In this document: piece after piece, positions 9,023-16,633 of the stretch | Layout: every line of letters starts with the position of its first letter | How positions within the stretch are numbered: the stretch's first letter is position 1 | NCBI RefSeq assembly: GCF_013113835.1 | Contig: NZ_VTYQ01000002.1 | Coordinates: 124,001-188,000, forward strand | Direction: 5' to 3' | From: Vibrio sp. RE88 | Lineage (GTDB): Bacteria; Pseudomonadota; Gammaproteobacteria; Enterobacterales; Vibrionaceae | Length of the DNA stretch: 64,000 nucleotides | The notes under the pieces: generated by a model | Databases searched by the model: none | What the model saw: only the letters and a program-made list of their open reading frames with translations | What the model was told of the DNA's origin: nothing | Made by a program: the position numbers and the translations under genes

Positions 9023-9214
9023 ATGGACAGAAAACTAGGTCGTGTGATGTCAGGAAGCAGAATGGTAACATTTATTGCTTTTCTGGCGGCAACCTTTGCC
9101 TGGATTTTAAAGATGCCAGCTTTGTTCACCGTTTCAGTGGTAGCGTTGATCGCCAGTGGCATGTTGTATTGGAATGACAAGCGTAAAGAAAGCGACAAAC
9201 ACGAAGAAGCCTGA
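9023..9214 (+). CDS. Small two-helix membrane protein, unknown function
   Basis: 63-residue protein starting at the ATG at 9023, chosen because AGGAGG lies 5 bases upstream (an in-frame upstream alternative at 9008 lacks a ribosome site). Two hydrophobic segments (MVTFIAFLAATFAWIL and ALFTVSVVALIASGMLYW) are separated by a short polar turn, with basic N-terminal and charged C-terminal tails (KRKESDKHEEA). This fits a small inner-membrane hairpin. I do not recognise the family. A strong terminator follows directly. Confidence 0.7.
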   Translation: MDRKLGRVMSGSRMVTFIAFLAATFAWILKMPALFTVSVVALIASGMLYWNDKRKESDKHEEA

Positions 9215-9219
9215 CAGTA

Positions 9220-9243
9220 AAAGAGCGCCCTAGGGCGCTCTTT
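9220..9243. terminator. Bidirectional terminator between convergent genes
   Basis: An 11-bp perfect stem AAAGAGCGCCC / GGGCGCTCTTT with a two-base loop, between the convergent small membrane protein gene and exaC. The A and T tracts on either side serve both strands. Confidence 0.85.
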
Positions 9244-9247
9244 ATGT

Positions 9248-10768
9248 TTAGAAGAAACCGAGTGGGTTAACGTCGTAGCTAATAAGTAAGTTTTTGGTGT
9301 TCTGGTAGTGATCCAGCATCATCTTATGCGTTTCACGTCCAATACCTGACTTCTTATAGCCACCGAAGGCAGCGTGCGCTGGGTAGGCGTGGTAACAGTT
9401 CACCCAAATACGACCCGCTTCGATGTTGCGACCCATGCGGTAGGCTAGATTGGCATCTCGCGTCCAGACACCTGCGCCTAAGCCATATTCGGTATCGTTC
9501 GCAATGGCCAGTGCTTCGGCTTCGTCCTTAAACTTAGTAATGGCGATAACTGGGCCAAAGATCTCTTCTTGGAAGACGCGCATCTTATTGTTGCCTTCAA
9601 GAAGCGTTGGCTGAATGTAGTAACCCGATTCGATATCGTCTTTTTGCTGAGCGACTTCACCACCGAACACAACTTTCGCGCCTTCTTGGCGGCCTATCTC
9701 TAGGTAGCTCAGGATCTTATCAAATTGTTCCTGAGAAGCTTGTGCACCTACCTGAGTGTCTGTATCCAGCGGGTTACCTTGCTGGATGCTCTTTGCACGT
9801 TCGGCCACTTTGGCGATGAACTTGTCGTACACGGACTCATGCACCAACACGCGTGAAGGGCAGGTACAGACTTCGCCTTGGTTGAAGAAGGCCAATAGCG
9901 TACCTTCGATACACTTCTCTAAGTATTCGTCTTCATGGTCGAAGATGTCCGGGAAATAGATGTTAGGTGACTTACCGCCCAGTTCCACAGTCGAAGGAAT
10001 TAGGCTATCGGCTGCACATTTAAGAATGTGGTTACCGACTTGAGTCGAGCCTGTGAAAGCGATCTTGGCAATACGGTTACTGGTGGCAAGCGCTTGGCCT
10101 GCTTCACTACCAAATCCGTTGACGACGTTTACCACGCCTGCTGGAATCAAATCACCGATCTTTTCCATCAAAAGCAAGATAGAAGTTGGGGTTTGCTCAG
10201 CCGGTTTCAAAATCACACAACAACCTGCCGCGAGCGCTGGAGCCAGTTTCCAAGCTGCCATCAGCATAGGGAAGTTCCATGGAATGATCTGGCCGACAAC
10301 ACCAATAGGTTCAGGGAAATGGTAGCTCGCAGTATTCACATCAAGCTCGGCCGCGCTGCCTTCTTGAGCGCGGATACAGCCCGCAAAGTAGCGGAAATGG
10401 TCGACTACAAGAGGAAGATCCGCCGCAAGAGTTTCACGCACTGGTTTGCCGTTTTCCCATGTTTCTGCCACGGCAAGCTCTTCAAGGTGCTGCTCAATGC
10501 GATCGGCAATCTTGAGGAGAATATTGGAACGCTCTGTTACGCTCGTGGCTGCCCAGCTTGCTCTGACGTTATGAGCCGCATCAAGTGCGAGGTTGATGTC
10601 TGCTTCACCTGAACGAGCCACCTTACAGTAAGCTTGCCCATTGACTGGTGAAGTGTTGTCAAAGTATTCGCCAGACACAGGCTTCACCCATTCTCCACCA
10701 ATGTAGTTGTCGTAATGGGTTTTGAAGTTAACCACTGAATCCTGACTGCCTGGTTGTGCGTAAATCAT
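9248..10768 (-). CDS. exaC: Aldehyde dehydrogenase, ExaC/AldB type
   Basis: 506-residue NAD(P)-dependent aldehyde dehydrogenase, close to the acetaldehyde dehydrogenases AldB and ExaC that oxidise acetaldehyde to acetate. The N-terminus ([26 protein letters not shown]) is the family-specific one. The Rossmann region contains GQIIPWNFP and FTGST. The general base Glu is in [12 protein letters not shown] and the nucleophilic Cys in [13 protein letters not shown], followed by EEIFGPV. It is divergent from an AcoR-type sigma-54 activator gene, and a sigma-54-like promoter precedes it on this strand. Ethanol or acetoin-derived acetaldehyde is therefore a likely inducing context. Confidence 0.93.
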   Translation of the reverse strand: MIYAQPGSQDSVVNFKTHYDNYIGGEWVKPVSGEYFDNTSPVNGQAYCKVARSGEADINLALDAAHNVRASWAATSVTERSNILLKIADRIEQHLEELAVAETWENGKPVRETLAADLPLVVDHFRYFAGCIRAQEGSAAELDVNTASYHFPEPIGVVGQIIPWNFPMLMAAWKLAPALAAGCCVILKPAEQTPTSILLLMEKIGDLIPAGVVNVVNGFGSEAGQALATSNRIAKIAFTGSTQVGNHILKCAADSLIPSTVELGGKSPNIYFPDIFDHEDEYLEKCIEGTLLAFFNQGEVCTCPSRVLVHESVYDKFIAKVAERAKSIQQGNPLDTDTQVGAQASQEQFDKILSYLEIGRQEGAKVVFGGEVAQQKDDIESGYYIQPTLLEGNNKMRVFQEEIFGPVIAITKFKDEAEALAIANDTEYGLGAGVWTRDANLAYRMGRNIEAGRIWVNCYHAYPAHAAFGGYKKSGIGRETHKMMLDHYQNTKNLLISYDVNPLGFF

Positions 10769-10856
10769 AGAAATATCCTTATTATTTTCTCGTTCAAGTT
10801 ATGTTTGAAGCTGTCACCGACGGGTGAACACTTCAGTTACGATTCATCTAACTAAC

Positions 10857-10871
10857 GCAAATCACAGACCA
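10857..10871 (-). promoter_or_regulatory. Sigma-54-type promoter of exaC
   Basis: Read on the minus strand the sequence is TGGTCTGTGATTTGC: GG at -24, TTGC at -12 and exactly 10 bases between GG and GC, as sigma-54 RNA polymerase requires. It lies about 90 bases upstream of the exaC start codon. An AcoR-family bacterial enhancer-binding protein is encoded divergently next to it. The central CAC of the -24 box is not matched. Confidence 0.6.
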
Positions 10872-10977
10872 ATTGTTAAAAACTTGTTGTGACTTTGTTC
10901 TGGCGCTAGAGTGTTCAAGGCTTAGACTGTGTTGTTTTAAACGCATGGAGATGGAATTGGGTGTTAACAAAATGTTC

Positions 10978-11024
10978 ACCTGTTCCAAAATGGCACACCC
11001 CAAATGCTCAAGAGTGGAACAGGT
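10978..11024. promoter_or_regulatory. TGTTCC inverted repeat, candidate AcoR site
   Basis: A perfect 10-bp inverted repeat, ACCTGTTCCA (10978-10987) and TGGAACAGGT (11015-11024), separated by 27 bases. The right arm abuts the likely acoR start codon. Further TGTT half-sites lie just upstream: TGTTAACA (10962-10969) and TGTTCACC (10973-10980), the latter inverted relative to GGTGAACA (10823-10830). The cluster lies 90-150 bases upstream of the exaC sigma-54 promoter, where an enhancer-binding protein would bind. Because the arms can pair in mRNA and the 3' arm holds the likely SD, autoregulation of acoR is also possible. Confidence 0.45.
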
Positions 11025-12788
11025 ATGGAACTACAAACCCATCAACCAGACAGTTGGCTCATGTCCTCATGGCAGAGAAGTACTAATGCGGGCCTCAAAC
11101 AGGTAAAGAAACCTGAAGACATTAATGTGTCTAATGCGCTGCTTAAAGAGCGACGTTATAAAGCTCAAGGCGTGATTGAGGCTGTGGAGCAGTGCGCTTT
11201 GCCTTTGTTTAATCAAGTTCTTTCTCGAACAGATAGCCGGTTGATTTTGACGGATGATGAAGGGGTCATTCTTGCGAGTTGGGGGCAGGAAAGATTCCGA
11301 GAAAAGTTGATGTCGATAGCGCTGGATTCAGGCAGTTGCTGGCAGGAAAGGCTGAAAGGGACGAATGCGATTGGGACAGCACTGTTCGAAAAGAAAGCAG
11401 TGTCTATTATTGGTGAGCAGCACTTTATCAAACAGCATCGTTTCATTAGTTGCTCGGCGAGCCCGTTATTTAACCATCGTGGTGAGCTGGTTGGCATTCT
11501 CGATATAACCAGTGAGCAAAGCAAACATGATGTGACTACGCAGCTGTTGGTCCAGAACATGGTGCAGCTGATTGAAAACTACCTGCTGACGCAAATCCCT
11601 GAAGGTGTTTTGCAAATCAACCTTGCGCACAATGAGTCAGTTTTGAAGAGTGGTTGGCAAGGCATAGTGATTGCTGATGAAAATGGTCAGGTGGTGGCAC
11701 ACAATCAGGTCGCCACTCAACTTATCCCTAAGGCAGCACTTGTTGGAGAGCATGTCGAGAGCCTTCTCAAGCAGCCAGAGCAGAGCGCGCAGTTCGTCTT
11801 TGAAAAACGAACCTTAGGCCAGAAGCCGGTCCAGAAAAAATGGCTCAGCGTATCAAGTGAGCTTCACTATGGTGATCACCAAGTGGAACAAGCGTGGCAA
11901 CAGGCAAATAAAGTACTGGGTTGTGATATTAGTTTGTTAATTCTCGGAGAAACGGGAGTTGGTAAAGGCGAATTCGTCAAAGCGCTACACAAACAGAGTG
12001 CTCGATGTAAGCAGCCGCTTGTCACCGTCAATTGTGGGGCACTACCTAAAGATTTGATTGAATCTGAGCTATTTGGTCATGCGTCTGGAGCGTTCACCGG
12101 GGCGAGTAAGCACGGCTATTCAGGGCGGGTGAGACAGGCGGATAAAGGCATCTTATTTCTGGATGAAATCGGGGAAATGCCGCTTGATGCGCAGTGCCGT
12201 TTGCTATCTGTCCTGCAAGACAAAGTGGTTATGCCTGTGGGTTCGGCTCAATCTTATCAAGTGGACATTCAGGTGATTGCCGCAACGCATCAGGATTTAA
12301 ACCAACTGGTCGCTCAGGGACGCTTTAGGCAGGATCTCTATTATCGATTGAATGGCTTAGTGATTACTTTACCTTCACTGTATCAGCGCGAAGACAAAGC
12401 TGCGTTGATTCGGGCAATTCACGCAAAACACCAACAAAACTCTCAGCAAATCTCGGCGTCGTTAATGCAGCTATTGCTCAGTTATCGCTGGCCAGGCAAT
12501 CTGAGAGAGTTGGATAACCTCCTCAAAGTCACTAGCTTGATTGCTAGCGATGTTGAAGAAATCAGCATTGAGCATGTACCTACTCACTTTGCCCAGCCAT
12601 TGTTAGAAAACACTCTGGTGGAAAGTGAAGTAGTAGAACAAGATTTGAAATCAACGCTTAATAGCACATTGGTCGACACCTACCATGCGCATAACGGAAA
12701 TGTCAGCAAGGTGTCCCGAGTGCTGGGAATCAGCCGGAACACCGTTTATCGAAAGCTCAAAGCATTGGGGTTGATCAAAACTAAATGA
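11025..12788 (+). CDS. acoR: AcoR-family sigma-54-dependent transcriptional activator
   Basis: 587-residue bacterial enhancer-binding protein that activates sigma-54 promoters. A GAF-type sensory domain occupies about residues 50-190 (CWQERLKGTNAIGTALFEKKAV). The AAA+ domain follows with Walker A (LILGETGVGKGEF), the sigma-54-contacting GAFTGA loop (SGAFTGASK) and Walker B (ILFLDEIGEMP). A Fis-type helix-turn-helix ends the protein (NGNVSKVSRVLGISRNTVYRKLKALG). The start at 11025 (MELQTHQPDSW) gives the usual AcoR N-terminus; an in-frame ATG at 11004 lies inside the inverted repeat. It is divergent from exaC, its probable target. The last 8 bases overlap the convergent VOC gene. Confidence 0.9.
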   Translation: MELQTHQPDSWLMSSWQRSTNAGLKQVKKPEDINVSNALLKERRYKAQGVIEAVEQCALPLFNQVLSRTDSRLILTDDEGVILASWGQERFREKLMSIALDSGSCWQERLKGTNAIGTALFEKKAVSIIGEQHFIKQHRFISCSASPLFNHRGELVGILDITSEQSKHDVTTQLLVQNMVQLIENYLLTQIPEGVLQINLAHNESVLKSGWQGIVIADENGQVVAHNQVATQLIPKAALVGEHVESLLKQPEQSAQFVFEKRTLGQKPVQKKWLSVSSELHYGDHQVEQAWQQANKVLGCDISLLILGETGVGKGEFVKALHKQSARCKQPLVTVNCGALPKDLIESELFGHASGAFTGASKHGYSGRVRQADKGILFLDEIGEMPLDAQCRLLSVLQDKVVMPVGSAQSYQVDIQVIAATHQDLNQLVAQGRFRQDLYYRLNGLVITLPSLYQREDKAALIRAIHAKHQQNSQQISASLMQLLLSYRWPGNLRELDNLLKVTSLIASDVEEISIEHVPTHFAQPLLENTLVESEVVEQDLKSTLNSTLVDTYHAHNGNVSKVSRVLGISRNTVYRKLKALGLIKTK

Positions 12789-13185
12789 TGGTCTGGTGTG
12801 AAATCTCGGGATGATAAAGTGGTTGAATGACGTGACCTTCCGGATCGCGGCAATGGAAGCTTCTCGCACCATCGCTGTGATCATGAGGCGCGTCGAGCAG
12901 TGTGACTCCTTTGTCTTGCATGAACTCATACCAATGATGGAGTTCATCTTTACTTCTAACAATAAAACCAAAGTGATCGACGCTGATAGGCGAGCATACC
13001 CGTTGTGAGTGGGCGCGACCAAGTGAGAGATTATCGCAGCCGTTAGTCAGGTAAACCAGATTATCACTTGCTCGTCTCAACACTGTCATACCCATGATGT
13101 CAGTGTAAAAAGCCTCACACTCTTCGAATTTCTGAACCACTAACGCAATATGTCTCATACCATTAAATGGAGCTGGTCTGTCCAT
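12781..13185 (-). CDS. VOC (glyoxalase/bleomycin resistance) family protein
   Basis: 134-residue protein of the vicinal oxygen chelate superfamily, built from two beta-alpha-beta-beta-beta units. Motifs visible are MRHIALVVQKFEECEAFYTDIMGM at the N-terminus, VDHFGFIV starting the second unit, and FHCRDPEGHVIQPLYHP at the C-terminus. Metal-coordinating histidines are plausible at His12 and in VDHFGF, but the usual C-terminal acidic ligand after DPxGH appears to be Gln. The start at 13185 is chosen because AAGGAAGTG precedes it. The family includes glyoxalases, dioxygenases and drug-binding proteins, so the substrate is unknown. It is divergent from the LsrG-like gene. Confidence 0.85.
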   Translation of the reverse strand: MDRPAPFNGMRHIALVVQKFEECEAFYTDIMGMTVLRRASDNLVYLTNGCDNLSLGRAHSQRVCSPISVDHFGFIVRSKDELHHWYEFMQDKGVTLLDAPHDHSDGARSFHCRDPEGHVIQPLYHPEISHQTII

Positions 13186-13218
13186 AATTACACTTCCTTG
13201 TATTTTATTTTGAGTTAA

Positions 13219-13249
13219 ATTGTATACAATAAAGTGATTGTATTGCAAT
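13219..13249. promoter_or_regulatory. Candidate operator, ATTGTATACAAT palindrome
   Basis: A perfect 12-bp palindrome ATTGTATACAAT (13219-13230) is followed 6 bases later by ATTGTATTGCAAT (13237-13249), a partly symmetric copy. Both lie in the 97-base divergent gap between the VOC and LsrG-like genes. TTGTATACAA-type palindromes are typical of GntR-family (FadR/VanR-type) operators, so both genes may share one repressor. No GntR gene is adjacent. Confidence 0.45.
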
Positions 13250-13282
13250 AATGATGAACATTATCAAGGAAGGTAACTAATT

Positions 13283-13582
13283 ATGTACTGCATAATCGTC
13301 TCCAATCGAGTAAAGAAATGTAGGGAAGAAGACTACATCACTATCATGAATGAAAACGCCAAAGCGTCCTGTCAGAATGAGTTGGGTTGTGTACAATTTG
13401 ACGTAATCAGAGATCTCAACGACCCGCAGCTCTTCCATCTGTACGAGATTTATCAAAGCCAAGAAGCTTTGGCTGTGCACAAACAAACTGAGCATTATCT
13501 CGCAAGTCGAGTTCAGTTAGCTGATATAGTGGTTGAACAGTCAGTCATTCGTGCGGATGTCGTAGCAACAAATTCAAAATAA
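13283..13582 (+). CDS. Antibiotic biosynthesis monooxygenase-fold protein, LsrG-like
   Basis: 99-residue ABM-domain protein of the ferredoxin-like dimeric fold. The core VQFDVIRDLNDPQLFHLYEIYQSQEALAVHKQTEHYL matches the pattern of LsrG, which processes phosphorylated autoinducer-2 in enterobacteria, including the His of the AVHKQT segment. Other members are quinol monooxygenases or unknown. No lsr genes are nearby, so the LsrG role is not supported by context. It may form a short transcription unit with the YtoQ gene 20 bases downstream. Confidence 0.8.
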   Translation: MYCIIVSNRVKKCREEDYITIMNENAKASCQNELGCVQFDVIRDLNDPQLFHLYEIYQSQEALAVHKQTEHYLASRVQLADIVVEQSVIRADVVATNSK

Positions 13583-13603
13583 CAATCAAAAGGAAACAAT
13601 GTG

Positions 13604-14047
13604 ATGATTTGGAAAGTCTATCTTAGCGGTGAAATTCATACCGATTGGCGCGAGCGTATTGTGGAAGGTGTTCAGAAGCTGGATCTGAATATTGAGTTCT
13701 ATTCTGCGAATACCGATCACGACTCCAGCGATGCAGCGGGTGACGTACTCAGAGAGAATGAATCAGGCTTCTGGCGTGACCACCAATCGTCCAAAGTCAA
13801 CGCCATTCGAACGTCTACTCTTATCAAACAGTGTGATATTGGCGTGGTGCGTTTTGGTGACAAATATCGTCAGTGGAATGCCGCATTTGATGCAGGCATG
13901 TTAGCGGCACTTGATAAGCCGTATATTACGCTTCACGATGAGTCTTTGATTCACCCGCTTAAAGAGGTCGATGCTGCGGCAATGGCGTGGGCGGAGTCAC
14001 CAGAACATGTCGTTGAGCTCCTAAAATACGTTACGAGCCAAAAATAA
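13604..14047 (+). CDS. YtoQ family protein
   Basis: About 147 residues. The start of the chain (MIWKVYLSGEIHTDWRERI) and FWRDHQSSKVNAIRTSTLIKQCDIGVVRFGDKYRQWNAAFDAGMLAAL are the conserved YtoQ blocks. The arrangement, with acidic residues near CDIGVVRF and the WNAAFDAG helix, resembles the nucleoside 2-deoxyribosyltransferase-like fold, but no activity is established. AAAGGAAAC lies upstream; GTG at 13601 and ATG at 13604 are both possible starts and ATG has the better spacing. It follows the LsrG-like gene closely and ends at a terminator. Confidence 0.85.
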   Translation: MIWKVYLSGEIHTDWRERIVEGVQKLDLNIEFYSANTDHDSSDAAGDVLRENESGFWRDHQSSKVNAIRTSTLIKQCDIGVVRFGDKYRQWNAAFDAGMLAALDKPYITLHDESLIHPLKEVDAAAMAWAESPEHVVELLKYVTSQK

Positions 14048-14077
14048 AAAAAGAGCGCCACAACGGGCGCTCTTTTT
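14048..14077 (+). terminator. Terminator after the YtoQ gene
   Basis: Stem AAAGAGCGCC / GGCGCTCTTT with a 6-nt loop and a T tract, directly after the stop codon. Confidence 0.85.
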
Positions 14078-14092
14078 ACTGAAACCTAGCCT

Positions 14093-14230
14093 TTACAGTC
14101 CGCCCTGTTGCTGCGCCTGTTTTACTAATGCCTGACGTTGAGCTTCCTTATTTTTTACCACTTCACTTTCCTTTTTCGCTTTAGCTTCTTCAATAGAAGG
14201 AACAAAGACAAAGTACTTATTAATAGTCAT
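14093..14230 (-). CDS. 45-residue charged protein, unknown function
   Basis: A complete small reading frame of 45 codons plus stop. It begins MTINKYFVFVPSIEEAKAKK, continues as a highly charged Lys/Glu/Gln-rich segment predicted helical, and ends QAQQQGG plus Leu. GAGG lies 8-10 bases upstream of the ATG. It sits after the terminator of gnd, transcribed in the same direction. Upstream at 14287-14309 an imperfect inverted repeat, GTCG-T-TGTGA-GAAT-TCACA-CGAC, may be its operator or a leader hairpin. I do not recognise the family. Coding is supported by the ribosome site and the non-random composition only. Confidence 0.6.
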   Translation of the reverse strand: MTINKYFVFVPSIEEAKAKKESEVVKNKEAQRQALVKQAQQQGGL

Positions 14231-14324
14231 TTCAAGAACCTCAATTTAGATTGTTATAAACCATCCAGGTTAAGCAATTCACCAATGTCGTTGTGAGAAT
14301 TCACACGACTCCTTGTTGTAGGTT

Positions 14325-14361
14325 TCAAAAAATAGAGGATGCGAGCTAGGCTAACATCCTC
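14325..14361 (-). terminator. Terminator of the zwf-pgl-gnd operon
   Basis: On the minus strand GAGGATG and CATCCTC pair around a 13-nt loop and are followed by TATTTTTTG, about 70 bases after the gnd stop codon. Confidence 0.65.
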
Positions 14362-14430
14362 CATAACGTCTTAATTGTAGTAGGAGTTTCGGGTATTACA
14401 AAATACCGTACTAAGCCCTTTTAGACAGAT

Positions 14431-15879
14431 TTATACGTCGTAAGTAGTAGACGCTGTATCACCGCCTGTACCAGTCCAGTTCGTGTGGAAGAACTCACCA
14501 CGTGGACGGTCAGTACGCTCGTAAGTGTGAGCACCGAAGTAGTCACGTTGAGCTTGAAGTAGGTTAGCTGGTAGGCGAGCTGTAGTGTAACCATCTAGGA
14601 ACGACAGTGCAGAGATAGTACAAGGCATTGGGATACCTGCTTCTAGCGACTTAGCCGCAACTTTACGCCATGCGCTCAGGCTGTTTTGCAGGATGCCTTT
14701 GAAGTAGTCATCTGAACCTAGGAATGCAATATCTGGGTTCGCTTCGTACGCATCACGGATGTTACCTAGGAATGCAGAGCGGATGATACAACCACCACGC
14801 CACATTAGCGCTACGTTACCGTAGTTTAGGTCCCAACCGTTCTCGTTAGATGCTTCGCGCATTAGCATGAAGCCTTGAGCGTAAGAGATGATCTTAGAAG
14901 CTAGAAGAGCTTGGCGAAGTGCATCAACCCACTCTTGCTTGTCACCTTCAACTGGTGTGATTGTCTTACCGAATAGAGATTCAGCTTCAACACGTTGATC
15001 TTTCAGTGCAGATAGACAACGAGAGAATACAGACTCAGAGATTAGCGTTAGAGGAATACCTAGGTCTAGCGCGTTGATACCTGTCCATTTACCTGTGCCT
15101 TTTTGGCCGGCAGTGTCTAGGATCTTCTCTACTAGTGGCTCACCGTCTTCATCTTTGTAGCCAAGGATGTCCGCTGTGATTTCGACTAGGTAGCTGTCTA
15201 GCTCAGTTTTGTTCCAGTCAGCGAATACTGCCTGCATTTCGTCGGCAGACATACCTAGGCCATCTTTCATGAACTGGTACGCTTCTGTGATCAGCTGCAT
15301 GTCGCCGTATTCGATACCGTTGTGAACCATCTTAACGAAGTGGCCAGCACCGTCGTTACCAACCCAGTCACAACAAGGTTCGCCAGCGTCAGTTTTTGCA
15401 GAGATACCTTGGAAGATAGGCTTAACCGCTTCCCAAGCTTCAACTGCGCCACCTGGCATGATTGAAGGACCGAAACGTGCACCTTCTTCACCACCAGATA
15501 CACCCGTACCGATGAAGTGGATGCCTTTCTCACGAAGCGCTGTAACACGACGGTTTGTGTCTGGGTAGTTAGTGTTACCACCATCAATGATGATGTCGCC
15601 TTTGTCTAGCAGAGGTACAAGAGCTTCAATGAACTTGTCAACGACGTCGCCCGCGCGAACCATTAGCATCACTTTACGTGGCGCTTCTAGTTTCTCTACT
15701 AGCTCTTCCAGAGAGTAAGCACCAACGATGTTAGTGCCTTTTGCTGGGCCTTCTAGGAATTCGTCTACTTTCGCAGCAGTACGGTTGTGAGCAACCACTT
15801 TAAAGCCGTGATCGTTCATGTTCAGGATAAGGTTTTGACCCATTACTGCTAGGCCAATTACACCGATATCACCTTTCAT
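14431..15879 (-). CDS. gnd: 6-phosphogluconate dehydrogenase, decarboxylating
   Basis: Oxidises 6-phosphogluconate to ribulose 5-phosphate and CO2 with NADP+, the last step of the oxidative pentose phosphate pathway. At 482 residues it has the normal length of the dimeric enzyme. The N-terminal Rossmann motif is GVIGLAVMGQNLILNM. The substrate site follows (IIDGGNTNYPDT, FIGTGVSGGEEGARFGPSIMPGG), with the catalytic Lys in GAGHFVKMVHNGIEYGDMQ. The C-terminal helical domain includes GTGKWT. It is the third gene of a zwf-pgl-gnd operon, 37 bases after pgl. Confidence 0.98.
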   Translation of the reverse strand: MKGDIGVIGLAVMGQNLILNMNDHGFKVVAHNRTAAKVDEFLEGPAKGTNIVGAYSLEELVEKLEAPRKVMLMVRAGDVVDKFIEALVPLLDKGDIIIDGGNTNYPDTNRRVTALREKGIHFIGTGVSGGEEGARFGPSIMPGGAVEAWEAVKPIFQGISAKTDAGEPCCDWVGNDGAGHFVKMVHNGIEYGDMQLITEAYQFMKDGLGMSADEMQAVFADWNKTELDSYLVEITADILGYKDEDGEPLVEKILDTAGQKGTGKWTGINALDLGIPLTLISESVFSRCLSALKDQRVEAESLFGKTITPVEGDKQEWVDALRQALLASKIISYAQGFMLMREASNENGWDLNYGNVALMWRGGCIIRSAFLGNIRDAYEANPDIAFLGSDDYFKGILQNSLSAWRKVAAKSLEAGIPMPCTISALSFLDGYTTARLPANLLQAQRDYFGAHTYERTDRPRGEFFHTNWTGTGGDTASTTYDV

Positions 15880-15916
15880 TATTTCTCTCCAATTTCTCTA
15901 AAAATGGACGCTCGCA

Positions 15917-16633
15917 TTACGCGATTTTTGCTGCTGCGTCTGAATCTAAGTACCACTCGGTCTCACCAGCTTTAGACTGGATTTTCGCAGCTGGATAAGG
16001 CAGCTCGCTTGCCGGAGTAGTATGAATTTCGTTTACGATCTCAACTTTGCCTGCACCAAGTACAAGGTAGCTGATACGCTTAGCGGCTTCTAAAACTTTC
16101 GCTGTTTTAGAAACACGAATCTGGCCTGATTCAGGATGAGAAGCCAATACCGATAGGTTCTCGTCTTGATAATCAGTTTGACCTGGGAACAGTGACGCTG
16201 TGTGTCCATCTGCACCGACGCCTAGCAGAATCCAATCGAAGACAGGCGTGCCGTTCTCAGTTGGAATCACATCCGCCATCTCTTGTGCGAATCGCTCAGC
16301 TTCTGCTTTTGGTTCTGCTTCACCACGGATACGATGGATGTTTTCAGCTGGTAGGTTCACTTTACTAAATAGCAATGCGTTCGCTTCACCGTAGTTACTT
16401 TCTGCGTCGTCAGGTGCGACGCAGCGTTCGTCACCCCACCAGAAGTGTAGGTTATTCCACTGGATAGACGTAGCGTATGTATCGGTTGATAGCAGCTTAA
16501 ACAGCATTTTAGGTGTGCTACCACCCGATAGTGAAATGTGAACAGGTCGACCAAGTTCGCTGAACGCTTTCATGTCGTTCGCTAAGCTTTCTACTACCTG
16601 TTCTGCTGTTGGGAAGATCTTATGGTTGATCAT
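15917..16633 (-). CDS. pgl: 6-phosphogluconolactonase
   Basis: 238-residue DevB-type lactonase that hydrolyses 6-phosphoglucono-delta-lactone, the second pentose phosphate step. Conserved blocks are [22 protein letters not shown] (with the preceding WNNLHF) and [16 protein letters not shown], which form the active site of the NagB-like fold. Its ATG overlaps the TGA of zwf (ATGA at 16630-16633), so the two are translationally coupled. Unlike E. coli, where pgl is unlinked, all three oxidative pentose phosphate genes are together here. Confidence 0.97.
   Translation of the reverse strand: MINHKIFPTAEQVVESLANDMKAFSELGRPVHISLSGGSTPKMLFKLLSTDTYATSIQWNNLHFWWGDERCVAPDDAESNYGEANALLFSKVNLPAENIHRIRGEAEPKAEAERFAQEMADVIPTENGTPVFDWILLGVGADGHTASLFPGQTDYQDENLSVLASHPESGQIRVSKTAKVLEAAKRISYLVLGAGKVEIVNEIHTTPASELPYPAAKIQSKAGETEWYLDSDAAAKIA

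Noticed and set aside
10028..10612. 194-codon open frame on the plus strand opposite exaC
   Set aside because: It is entirely antisense to a well-conserved aldehyde dehydrogenase, has no recognisable domain, and its composition follows the reverse complement of the real gene.
10991..11007. TGGCAC...ATGC as a plus-strand sigma-54 promoter for acoR
   Set aside because: The spacing between GG and GC is 12 bases; sigma-54 requires 10. It also lies at the start of the coding region.
14292..14305. CRP site TGTGA...TCACA upstream of the 45-residue gene
   Set aside because: The two halves are separated by 4 bases; CRP requires 6. Kept only as an unspecified inverted repeat.
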